Origin: Zymomonas sp.
Lineage (GTDB): Bacteria > Pseudomonadota > Alphaproteobacteria > Sphingomonadales > Sphingomonadaceae
Assembly: GCA_027489105.1 (NCBI GenBank)
Contig: JAIYAJ010000126.1
Location: 1-5,618, forward strand
Direction of reading: 5' to 3'
Length of the DNA stretch: 5,618 nucleotides
The translations under genes were made by a program, and so were the position numbers. The notes below the pieces were generated by a model that saw only the letters and a list, made by a program, of their open reading frames with translations, was not told the origin of the DNA and made no database searches. Positions 1-4,727 of the stretch are shown piece by piece. Within the stretch, counting starts at the first letter, position 1, and every line of letters starts with the position of its first letter.

Positions 1-216
1 GAGGCGTGGCCGGAGTCGCCCGTCGCCGAGGCGTGGCCGTAGTCGCCCGTCGCCGAGGCGTGGCCGTAGTGGCCCGTCGCCGAGGCGTGGCCGGAGTCGC
101 CCGTCGCCGAGGCGTGGCCGGAGTGGCCCGTCGCCGAGGCGTGGCCGGAGTGGCCCGTCGCCGAGGCGTGGCCGTAGTCGCCCGTCGCCGAGGCGTGGCC
201 GTAGAAGGCCGTCGCC
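1..216 (-). repeat. Eight tandem 27-bp repeats encoding nonapeptides, continuing off the left edge
   Basis: Eight exact-length units lie at 1-27, 28-54, 55-81, 82-108, 109-135, 136-162, 163-189 and 190-216. Units 1-7 share 25 of 27 positions. They differ only at one base in each of two adjacent codons (GAC/CAC and TAC/TCC on the coding strand). The first translated unit (190-216) differs more, encoding A-F-Y in place of G-[D/H]-[Y/S]. In translation order the variable pairs are FY, DY, HS, HS, DS, HY, DY, DS. The total copy number is unknown because the window cuts the array. Confidence 0.95.
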
Positions 217-608
217 ACCGTCTTTTTCGGTTTCAGCTTGGGCGGGGTCTTCTCGGCGATGACGGTCATGGCCGCAAGCCAATTGTCATGCACCGACAGC
301 ACTGTGGCCGTCTCAAACTTGACCTTGCCGCCAAGGTCCACGATGCCACGGGCCTTAACCTCAAGCACCAGCCACTTAACGCCTACACCACGCACCGCGT
401 GCGACCAGTCGCCCCGGCCCCACAACCAACCGTGAAGCCCCTTGCCGCAAGACTTCTCGGGACTCCAATCGGGGGCCGTGACGGTCCCGGATGTGGGCCA
501 CTTGAAGTTGCCGTATCCGGTCATGTCGGCCTTGCACGTCCGCAGCACGAGGACCGTTCCGCTCGGCTTGGCCTTGGTCGTCTTCCGCTTCGTCGTCTTC
601 GCTTTCAT
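1..608 (-). CDS. Repeat protein with GLHGWLWG-type N-terminal domain and nonapeptide repeats (partial, C-terminus off the left edge)
   Basis: This gene starts with ATG at 606-608, preceded by GGAG (CTAACGGAGACACGACG-ATG), and stays open to base 1, giving about 202 residues with no stop. Residues 1-15 are a Lys/Thr-rich basic tail. Residues 16-125 form a domain containing KSCGKGLHGWLWGRGDWSHA (53-71), then KWLVLEVKARGIVDLGGKVKF (78-98). From memory, the C..GLHgwlWG.Gd...kWLVveV...divdlggKvkF pattern occurs in phage and actinobacterial proteins that carry variable repeat tails (DUF7666-like); this was not checked. Residues 131-202 are eight 9-residue units of the form ATG-[D/H]-[Y/S]-GHAS, likely a beta-helix or stacked-repeat tail. 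No enzyme motif is visible. The function is unknown; an adhesive or DNA-mimic role would be speculation. The gene follows 676-1017 with a 67-base gap that contains a strong hairpin. Confidence 0.8.
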   Translation of the reverse strand, partial: MKAKTTKRKTTKAKPSGTVLVLRTCKADMTGYGNFKWPTSGTVTAPDWSPEKSCGKGLHGWLWGRGDWSHAVRGVGVKWLVLEVKARGIVDLGGKVKFETATVLSVHDNWLAAMTVIAEKTPPKLKPKKTVATAFYGHASATGDYGHASATGHSGHASATGHSGHASATGDSGHASATGHYGHASATGDYGHASATGDSGHA

Positions 609-641
609 CGTCGTGTCTCCGTTAGTGTGTCCCGGCCCATT

Positions 642-671
642 CCCTCCCGGCGCGGTCAGGCACCGGGAGGG
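642..671 (-). other. Intergenic hairpin, 9-bp perfect stem
   Basis: Bases 642-650 and 663-671 are perfect reverse complements (CCCTCCCGG / CCGGGAGGG on the transcribed strand) around a 12-base loop. The hairpin lies 4 bases after the stop codon of the 113-aa gene and 33 bases before the ATG at 608. The strand being transcribed has no T-run after it, so it is not a standard intrinsic terminator. It could be a processing, mRNA-stabilising or attenuating hairpin. Confidence 0.55.
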
Positions 672-675
672 GGTG

Positions 676-1017
676 TCAAAAACTGATCTGCAAGATGCCG
701 TCCGTGATCGCCGTGGAGTACTCGCCGGGCTTAACGCCGCCGACAACAGTCATCGCCCCCGAAGCGAACACCGCGTATGCGTACCTCCCCGCATTGCGGC
801 GCACCGACACGGTGGGCTCTCCCGGCTTAGGCAGGCGAATCCCAATACGCCGGGCGTCCTTGTAGATCAGCAGGACCACCCGTTCCCGAACTTCCTTAAG
901 TCCGATCGCCCTCGCGTCATCGTCAGCAATGCTGATCCTGCCGGCCGCAGTCACCGAAGCCGACCCGGCTGGGATCTTCAGCCTGCTCCTATGTGGTACG
1001 TAAATCGCAAAGCTCAT
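676..1017 (-). CDS. Phage-type hypothetical protein, 113 aa
   Basis: The start is ATG at 1015-1017 with AAGGA 8 bases upstream; the stop is TGA. The protein begins MSFAIYVPHRSRLKIP, has SVTAAGRISIADDDARAIGL at 21-40, then a beta-rich stretch VVLLIYKDARRIGIRLP (47-63), and ends DGILQISF. The layout (a GRISI segment, an LLYD/RIGIR strand pair, and a short C-terminal 'dGmL.i.l' strand) recalls, from memory, a small bacterial and phage family with segments like 'kGrfsLNkaA.eaLG...vELLyDe..r.IGlRp'. The match is distant and unverified. No catalytic motif, signal peptide or membrane segment is present. It might be a small DNA- or protein-binding beta protein; the function is unknown. Confidence 0.8.
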   Translation of the reverse strand: MSFAIYVPHRSRLKIPAGSASVTAAGRISIADDDARAIGLKEVRERVVLLIYKDARRIGIRLPKPGEPTVSVRRNAGRYAYAVFASGAMTVVGGVKPGEYSTAITDGILQISF

Positions 1018-1029
1018 CGTCTCGTCCTT

Positions 1030-1044
1030 CCCGGCTCGGCCGGG
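1030..1044 (-). promoter_or_regulatory. 6-bp hairpin abutting the ribosome binding site of the 113-aa gene
   Basis: On the transcribed strand CCCGGC-CGA-GCCGGG forms a perfect 6-bp stem with a 3-base loop. It is immediately followed by the AAGGA Shine-Dalgarno site (1025-1029) and the ATG at 1017. A GC stem touching the ribosome site could affect initiation, but no partner or ligand signal is visible. Confidence 0.4.
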
Positions 1045-1105
1045 TGTTAGTGTTGAAGCCCCGCCGCGTCGGTCAGGACGCGACGGAGGGAGGGGAGAGA
1101 GTGCG

Positions 1106-1357
1106 TTAGCTGAACGGATCGCCCACGTCGGCGGGGTCCGTAGCCGGTGCGGACTGACGCGGGGGTTGCCCGTCCTTCAGCGCGCCGACCGAAATGGAAA
1201 GGAACTTCTGTCCGTTCTTTTCCTTCTTCCACGCCGAGAGCCAGTGCGTCCCGTCCTCAAGCGTGATGCGCCCCTTGAAGTCTGGGTGCGTGCCCTTCTC
1301 TTTGCGGTCGTTCACCCAAAGGGTGCCGCTGTTGACCTTCGGTTCGTAACTAGACAT
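1106..1357 (-). CDS. Small DUF736-like phage protein with SSB-like acidic C-terminal tip, 83 aa
   Basis: The ATG at 1355-1357 overlaps the end of the upstream gene by 8 bases and has AGGAG 8 bases before it. A longer upstream extension in the same frame is shadow sequence of that gene, so this start was chosen. The protein has NSGTLWVNDRKEKGTHPDFKG (9-29), then ITLEDGTHWLSAWKKEKNGQKFLSISV (31-57). The 'sG.L..N..K....HPDf.G......g..wlsaWkke..g.kFlslsv' pattern matches, from memory, a widespread family of small phage and plasmid proteins related to DUF736. A flexible Pro/Ala linker then ends in the acidic tail DPADVGDPFS, resembling the SSB tip (DDDIPF). Its position next to a RecE-like nuclease suggests a single-strand DNA or recombination accessory role (inference). 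Confidence 0.85.
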   Translation of the reverse strand: MSSYEPKVNSGTLWVNDRKEKGTHPDFKGRITLEDGTHWLSAWKKEKNGQKFLSISVGALKDGQPPRQSAPATDPADVGDPFS

Positions 1358-1715
1358 TGGCGTTCTCCTGGTTAGCGCCTTCGCGGACGATGCGGATCTG
1401 CACGGAGTTCTGTTCCACGCCCCGGACCTTCGTTGTCCCGGCGTACAGGGTGGCAGGCTTGCCGACCCATCCCTCGCACTCCCGCCCGTACATGCGGACA
1501 AGGGATCGCTCGCGGCCACGATTGACGACGAGCCTCTTGGTCGCCTTCTCAAAGCTGAGAATCGCCTTAAGATCCTTCTTCCCTTGCGGGGTGAACACTT
1601 CTTCCTTCGTGACCGCGGAGATAATCAGCGTCACGTCCTTTCCCTTCAGGTCGTCGTACTCAATGAAGTTCGACGGGTTGATGGGCTTTCCGCCCAGCGT
1701 TGCACGGTCACTCAC
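1350..1715 (-). CDS. Phage protein of recombination-locus type, possible OB-like fold, 121 aa
   Basis: The start is GTG at 1713-1715, preceded by AAAGGA; no better ATG exists nearby. The stop is TAG at 1350. Visible pattern: FIEYDDLKGKDVTLIISAVTKEEV (17-40), KKDLKAILSFEKATKRLVVNR (46-66), YGRECEGWVGKPATLYAG (76-93) and a C-terminal VQIRIVREG (105-113). The order 'vddL.gkdv.l.I..v..E...K..L.Fe...k.lvlNk....i...yG.d.e.WiGk.v.LY' followed by an 'aIRv' strand is one I recall from uncharacterised phage proteins commonly encoded near nuclease and annealase genes. The beta-rich layout suits a small OB-type barrel, but no fold is proven. It sits 16 bases downstream of the RecE-like gene and overlaps the next gene, indicating coupled expression. 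Confidence 0.85.
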   Translation of the reverse strand: MSDRATLGGKPINPSNFIEYDDLKGKDVTLIISAVTKEEVFTPQGKKDLKAILSFEKATKRLVVNRGRERSLVRMYGRECEGWVGKPATLYAGTTKVRGVEQNSVQIRIVREGANQENANV

Positions 1716-1731
1716 GTTCCACGTCCTTTCG

Positions 1732-2565
1732 TTAAAGCGTTTCCCCGCCCAGCGTCGCCCCGGCCGGGAACATGTCTTCCACCCACGTCGGCGGGTCGAT
1801 CGTTTCGATCACGTCGGACCGCCCCGGCCAGACGCCGGACGCCGCCGCGTCGCGGTACTTCGCAATGAGCCCCTCCGTCTCGGCCCGTCCGATGTCGGCC
1901 CAGACTTCCGAGAGTTCGACGCACCGCACGTCATGGGGCGGGCTGCTCTCCACGAACACGAACACGAACCGGCGACGTCGGAACAACTCGGAATAGACGT
2001 ACGCCTGAACCGCGTAGCCGTAGTCGTGAATGGCGTTCCGGATGTCCCGGTCCGCCGTGCTCGCACACGTCTTGAGGTCCACGATCTTGTCGGCGAACAA
2101 CGCATCGGCGCGCGCCTTCATGGTCAGGCCGTGAAGCGTCCCGATCGCGGACGCCTCGACTTCGTACGGTGCGGAAAATAACTCGCGGGCTGCCGGGTGG
2201 TTGCGGATCGCGTTGACCATGCCGCGCAGGACCGCATGCTGTCCGTGCGTGATGATCGTCTTGTTCCGATTCGACATCTGAAAGGCGTTCCATGCCGACC
2301 CGCGACGCGCCTCGCCGTCCCACGCCGCCACCTTGCGGACCATCTCGCTCGGCTCCAGAACCGCGACGTGCAGCGCCGTCCCCAGCCGCATCGAATCGGT
2401 CGGCTCCCGCTCGGTCTGGATCGCGTGGCGCAGGTGCGCCATGCTGTCCCGGCCCGCCTTGAGCGTCGATTGCGACACGATCGGGGAGGCCCGGTAGTCG
2501 CGTTCCGGCACGTTCAGGTAGACGCCGGGCAGGCCGTCACGGAACATCTGTAGAGTGCTGCTCAC
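1732..2565 (-). CDS. RecE-like PD-(D/E)XK exonuclease (exodeoxyribonuclease VIII type)
   Basis: A 277-aa protein starting at GTG (2563-2565), with a GTGA overlap with the stop of the upstream gene and GGAAGG upstream; the internal ATG at 2547 has no ribosome site. It carries the motifs of the RecB/Cas4/lambda-exonuclease nuclease superfamily in order: GTALH (62-66, G-x3-H), a glutamate strand YEVEAS (134-139), KARADAL (150-156, putative metal-binding Asp154), IVDLKT (161-166, the D-x-K motif with Asp163/Lys165), and [10 protein letters not shown] (182-191, Q-x3-Y). Spacing and length match phage RecE-type C-terminal nuclease domains (DUF3799-like). The expected role is 5'-3' degradation of double-strand ends to expose single strands for annealing. 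No RecT partner is recognisable in the window; it may lie beyond the edges. Confidence 0.92.
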   Translation of the reverse strand: MSSTLQMFRDGLPGVYLNVPERDYRASPIVSQSTLKAGRDSMAHLRHAIQTEREPTDSMRLGTALHVAVLEPSEMVRKVAAWDGEARRGSAWNAFQMSNRNKTIITHGQHAVLRGMVNAIRNHPAARELFSAPYEVEASAIGTLHGLTMKARADALFADKIVDLKTCASTADRDIRNAIHDYGYAVQAYVYSELFRRRRFVFVFVESSPPHDVRCVELSEVWADIGRAETEGLIAKYRDAAASGVWPGRSDVIETIDPPTWVEDMFPAGATLGGETL

Positions 2566-2834
2566 TGCCCACCCGCCTTCCGCGCCGCGAGCATGGCGTC
2601 GGCGAGTTCGTATGCCGACGATGCAACGTTGTCGTAGAAGTCCGCGACGTCTTCACCTTCATCGGGGCACTCTTCCGGATCGGCCATAAACCCCTGCATC
2701 GCCTTCGCCGCGAAGTAGTCACGCAGCGACATGCCGGAAAAGCCCGCCCCGTAAAGCGTGTCGTTATGCACGTTGCTCTCAAGCTCGTATGCCACGCGAG
2801 GGAACGCGGGGCCTCCAGTCGTCTCATCACTCAT
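2562..2834 (-). CDS. Small GGPAFP / LRDYFAA phage protein, 90 aa
   Basis: The start is ATG at 2832-2834 with a strong AGGAG (CTTAGGAGACGACG-ATG). The TGA stop overlaps the GTG start of the nuclease, so the two are translationally coupled. The protein contains GGPAFPR (7-13), GMSLRDYFAAKAMQGFMA (34-51), then an acidic linker and [17 protein letters not shown] (74-90). 'GG.AFP....GMtLRDYFAakAmqa......AYeiADAMLaaR' is a very common small protein of phages and prophages, often of unknown function and located in early regions. No catalytic residues are evident. Confidence 0.92.
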   Translation of the reverse strand: MSDETTGGPAFPRVAYELESNVHNDTLYGAGFSGMSLRDYFAAKAMQGFMADPEECPDEGEDVADFYDNVASSAYELADAMLAARKAGGQ

Positions 2835-2872
2835 CGTCGTCTCCTAAGTTCGTCCGCCCCGGCACGTCGTCG

Positions 2873-2888
2873 CCCGGCACACGCCGAG
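2873..2888 (-). other. Small hairpin in the 122-base gap before the 90-aa gene
   Basis: On the transcribed strand CTCGGC-GTGT-GCCGGG gives six pairs, one of them a G-T wobble, with a 4-base loop. It sits about 39 bases upstream of the 2834 start. The surrounding gap (2835-2956) shows no convincing gene, promoter or terminator. Confidence 0.3.
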
Positions 2889-2956
2889 GCTTTCCGCATG
2901 TTCCGACGCACCGGGACGGGACAGACCGCAGCTACTCTCAAAGGGTTACCGAACCG

Positions 2957-3271
2957 CTACAGAATGAACGCACTCAGGACGTACGCGATCGCCACGAGCG
3001 TCACGCAGCACAGCGTCCACGCGATAAAGCTCGACAGCACATAACTCGCGTCAATCAGCTTGATGCTCCCGGTCCGTTTCGTCGCCAGAACCGCCGCGAC
3101 CAAACACACGCCGACCGCCTCATAGAACGTGATCGGCCCGAACCGTTCAGCGAGATACCAGCCCCAGACCTTGCCGAGCGCCCACGCGCCGACGAGCACT
3201 GTCGGGACTGGTGCAATCATGGCGAGCACGAATCCCGCCGGTGTAACTTCCGTCTTGCCCTGCTCTGCCAT
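2957..3271 (-). CDS. Small three-helix membrane protein, 104 aa
   Basis: The start is ATG at 3269-3271 with AGGAG at good spacing (TTACAGGAGACGGCA-ATG); the stop is TAG. After a polar N-terminus (MAEQGKTEVT) there are three hydrophobic segments: about 12-33 (GFVLAMIAPVPTVLVGAWAL), about 47-64 (ITFYEAVGVCLVAAVLAT) and about 77-103 (YVLSSFIAWTLCCVTLVAIA onward). Basic residues (KRTGSIK, 65-71) lie in the loop between helices 2 and 3. The size and three-helix plan fit a phage holin or a small superinfection-type membrane protein, but there is no lysin next to it and no family signature I recognise, so the role is open. Its leader is the structured intergenic region 3272-3423. Confidence 0.8.
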   Translation of the reverse strand: MAEQGKTEVTPAGFVLAMIAPVPTVLVGAWALGKVWGWYLAERFGPITFYEAVGVCLVAAVLATKRTGSIKLIDASYVLSSFIAWTLCCVTLVAIAYVLSAFIL

Positions 3272-3285
3272 TGCCGTCTCCTGTA

Positions 3286-3423
3286 AGTGTTAAAAGTGGC
3301 GTCGGGACTTGCACCCGATCCGAGCCGTTCGGCCCGCTGCTCTGTTGCTCGCCACCGTTGCGACGGATTCACCGACCGTCGCGGCCAGAGCGTGCATGTA
3401 CCCACGCTCTGCGGTTCTGGTCG
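3286..3423 (-). ncRNA. Candidate structured RNA / structured leader between the pentapeptide and membrane-protein genes
   Basis: The 152-base gap following the pentapeptide gene stop carries three successive structures on the transcribed strand. Hairpin A (3411-3386) is a perfect 9-bp stem, CAGAGCGTG / CACGCTCTG, with an 8-base loop. Hairpin B (3382-3360) is a perfect 7-bp stem, GCGACGG / CCGTCGC, with a 9-base loop. Junction C (3356-3295) is closed by GGTGGCG / CGCCACT (six Watson-Crick pairs plus one wobble) and encloses CGGGCC-GAAC-GGCTCG and TCGGG-TGCAAGT-CCCGA. TTTT and then the Shine-Dalgarno site and ATG at 3271 follow. No convincing protein is encoded here. It could be a riboswitch-like leader, a processed small RNA or a phage tRNA-like element; pairing is seen, function is inferred. 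Confidence 0.45.
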
Positions 3424-4164
3424 CTACGCCTTCTCCAGCAGCCCGAACTTGTTGGCCTTCCACCCCTCAGCGCCCTCCGGGCGGTCCGCACCGGCGAGGT
3501 CCGCACCGGCGAGGTCCGCACCGGTGAGGTCCGCACGGGCGAGGTTCGCACCGGCGAGGTCCGCACCGGCGAGGTACGCACCGGCGAGGTACGCACCGGC
3601 GAGGTTCGCATCGGTGAGGTCCGCACGGGCGAGGTTCGCACCGGCGAGGTTCGCAAGGGCGAGGTACGCATCGGTGAGGTCCGCACCGGCGAGGTACGCA
3701 CCGGCGAGGTACGCACCGGCGAGGTACGCACCGGCGAGGTCCGCACCGGCGAGGTTCGCACCCTTTTCCACCGCCAGCAGCCGACCACCGACCATCTTCC
3801 TGAGTCGCCCGGTTGCCGCCACCATCACGGCGCGGCCGACGACGATCTGCCGGTCGTCTCGAATCGTCATCCGCTCCAGCGCCGCCGACAACGCCGCCCG
3901 CGTCGCGTCGAACCGCTCCGCGTCGAACCACGCCGGGGTCGTCATTTCGTCAACCCGCAAGGTGTAGGACGAAAAATCGAGGTAGGTCTTGCGTCCTTCC
4001 ACCACTTTCGGCGTGTACTCAATCCGCACAAAGCTCTGCGCCTCGGCCGGTGCCGTCGTCTCCCTGATGCCAAAGTGGGCAATCAGGTCGGTGTGAGAGT
4101 CGAGCATCGGCTCGCACAGCACACGTCCGTCACGGGTCGCAATCGCACTCAGAAAATCGCACAT
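3424..4164 (-). CDS. Two-part phage protein: 'MCDFLSAI' N-terminal domain plus pentapeptide-repeat C-terminus, 246 aa
   Basis: The chosen start is ATG at 4162-4164 with GGAG 9 bases upstream; the in-frame extension to 4269 is shadow of the upstream gene. Residues 1-134 form an uncharacterised domain: MCDFLSAIATRDGRVLCEP, DSHTDLIAHFGI (22-33), FVRIEYTP (45-52), YTLRVDEMTTPAWFD (67-81), then IRDDRQIVVGRAVMVAATGR (101-120). I recall similar 'sAi...G.v...p..DSHedLi...g...FvRvE.tP...y.l.vDe..tPeWF' proteins in phages and metagenomes with variable repeat tails; this was not checked. Residues about 135-226 are pentapeptides A-[D/N/Y]-L-[A/T]-[G/R/D], predicted to form a right-handed quadrilateral beta-helix with about 4 repeats per turn. 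Some pentapeptide proteins (Qnr, MfpA) mimic DNA and bind gyrase, but nothing here proves that. It ends with GWKANKFGLLEKA. Confidence 0.88.
   Translation of the reverse strand: MCDFLSAIATRDGRVLCEPMLDSHTDLIAHFGIRETTAPAEAQSFVRIEYTPKVVEGRKTYLDFSSYTLRVDEMTTPAWFDAERFDATRAALSAALERMTIRDDRQIVVGRAVMVAATGRLRKMVGGRLLAVEKGANLAGADLAGAYLAGAYLAGAYLAGADLTDAYLALANLAGANLARADLTDANLAGAYLAGAYLAGADLAGANLARADLTGADLAGADLAGADRPEGAEGWKANKFGLLEKA
3481..3765 (-). repeat. Nineteen tandem 15-bp units encoding the pentapeptide repeats
   Basis: Uninterrupted 15-bp periodicity runs from 3481 to 3765. The consensus on the plus strand is GAGGTNCGCACCGGC. The first unit (GCG instead of GAG) and the last unit (ending CCCTT) are degenerate edges. 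The base at N decides Asp, Asn or Tyr, and changes in CACCGGC give Thr-Asp, Ala-Arg or Ala-Leu. Longer blocks recur: the Tyr-Tyr-Asp triplet appears at 3676-3720 and 3556-3600, and AGANL-ARADL-T appears at 3616-3645 and 3526-3555. This points to growth by duplicating multi-unit segments. Confidence 0.95.
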
Positions 4165-4204
4165 GGTCAGTCTCCGTCTTCGTGTTCCGTCTCGCCCTGT
4201 CGCC

Positions 4205-4411
4205 TCACGCCTCGGTGCTAGACGAGTGCTCGGCCGGGTCATCGCTGTACCGCCCGATCGCCGCGTCACGGATCGCCGTGAGCCCTTCGAGCAGTTCCGT
4301 CACGGTCATCCCGTGCCGTGCCGCGTCGTCAATCACGCGCTGGCGTCCGATCGCTCCGAGCGGGGCGAGCGGAGTAGATACAGTCAGTTCGGTCTGGGTC
4401 GGGTCGGTCAT
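4205..4411 (-). CDS. Small hypothetical protein, 68 aa
   Basis: The start is ATG at 4409-4411 with GGAG (CTAACCGGAGTACGACG-ATG); the stop is TGA at 4205. The sequence starts MTDPTQTELTVSTPLAPLGAI, continues with predicted helices RQRVIDDAARHG (23-34) and TVTELLEGLTAIRDAAIGRY (36-55), and has a polar tail. I do not recognise a family. The mostly helical, charged small protein could be an interaction partner or antitoxin-like helper, but no partner is visible. It lies between two other small genes with gaps of about 40 bases on each side. Confidence 0.72.
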   Translation of the reverse strand: MTDPTQTELTVSTPLAPLGAIGRQRVIDDAARHGMTVTELLEGLTAIRDAAIGRYSDDPAEHSSSTEA

Positions 4412-4455
4412 CGTCGTACTCCGGTTAGGGGTAGGGGTGTCGTCTCGCGTTTTGA

Positions 4456-4707
4456 CTAGAACGGCGAGACGTCGCGGGGTTGCTTGCTCTTCCAGTCCCG
4501 ATACGTTTCGTCACGCTTCTCGGCTTCCACGATTGCCGCCTGAAGCAACGCGACCAGTTCGTTAGCGGACTCCAAGGACAAGTGTCTCCGCACCTTGCCG
4601 ACGCGGAACAGAATGCACGGCGCACGAAGCGGGTAGTCAGGAACATCCAGCCTCACGCCATGAAGGTCCAACGCGTCGCTAGTAAAAAACTGGTGCTGCG
4701 TAACCAT
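4456..4707 (-). CDS. Small phage hypothetical protein, 83 aa
   Basis: The start was chosen at ATG 4705-4707, since the extension to 4761 overlaps the end of the upstream gene. The ribosome site here is weak (CGAGACGGGACG-ATG). The protein reads MVTQHQFFTSDALDLHGVRL, then FRVGKVRRHLSLESANELVALLQAAIVEAE (34-63) and a polar tail KRDETYRDWKSKQPRDVSPF. A short beta segment followed by an amphipathic helix 'lSlesAneLvalLqaAi.eae' is common in uncharacterised phage proteins, but no function is assignable. It follows the upstream TAA stop closely (20-base gap), consistent with one transcript. Confidence 0.75.
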   Translation of the reverse strand: MVTQHQFFTSDALDLHGVRLDVPDYPLRAPCILFRVGKVRRHLSLESANELVALLQAAIVEAEKRDETYRDWKSKQPRDVSPF

Positions 4708-4727
4708 CGTCCCGTCTCGGTTAGGGG

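Noticed and set aside
1..216. CRISPR array
   Set aside because: The units are directly contiguous with no unique spacers and lie in frame inside a coding region.
1..216. Diversity-generating retroelement variable region
   Set aside because: Changes include G-to-C and A-to-C at fixed positions rather than scattered adenine substitutions. No reverse transcriptase or template repeat is in the window.
6..686. Plus-strand open frame with VARRRGVA repeats
   Set aside because: It is the opposite-strand shadow of the 27-bp repeat gene. It is Arg/Val-rich, has no ribosome site and runs across the minus-strand intergenic hairpin.
2831..2956. In-frame open stretch after the TAG stop of the membrane protein (stop-codon readthrough), including a 22-codon frame from 2899 ending on the ATGA at 2831
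   Set aside because: The encoded stretch is Arg/Ala-rich with no ribosome site before the 2899 ATG. Forty-one stop-free codons are not unusual at this GC content. No recoding signal was seen.
3272..3356. Cobalamin riboswitch (GGTGCAAGTCC core, CGCCAC, and CAGGAGAC resembling the B12 box)
   Set aside because: The GGGAA segment and the expected spacing and length are missing. The GGAGAC stretch is the same ribosome site used before other genes here, and the downstream gene is not a B12 gene.
3295..3356. Functional tRNA gene
   Set aside because: There are about 10 too few bases between the acceptor-like and T-arm-like stems, no 7-base anticodon loop with T33, an atypical T-loop (TGCAAGT) and no CCA.
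3217..3405. 62-codon minus-strand open frame across the structured gap
   Set aside because: It would need a GTG start inside hairpin A, has no ribosome site and overlaps the well-supported membrane protein in another frame. It is Arg/Ser-rich, as expected of shadow frames.
3271..4221. Long plus-strand open frame (316 codons) with TGEVR repeats, plus other frames through 3481-3765
   Set aside because: The 15-bp unit contains no stop in any frame, so all six frames stay open. Only the minus frame giving A-[DNY]-L-[AT]-x has a ribosome site, a folded-looking N-terminal domain and agreement with its neighbours.
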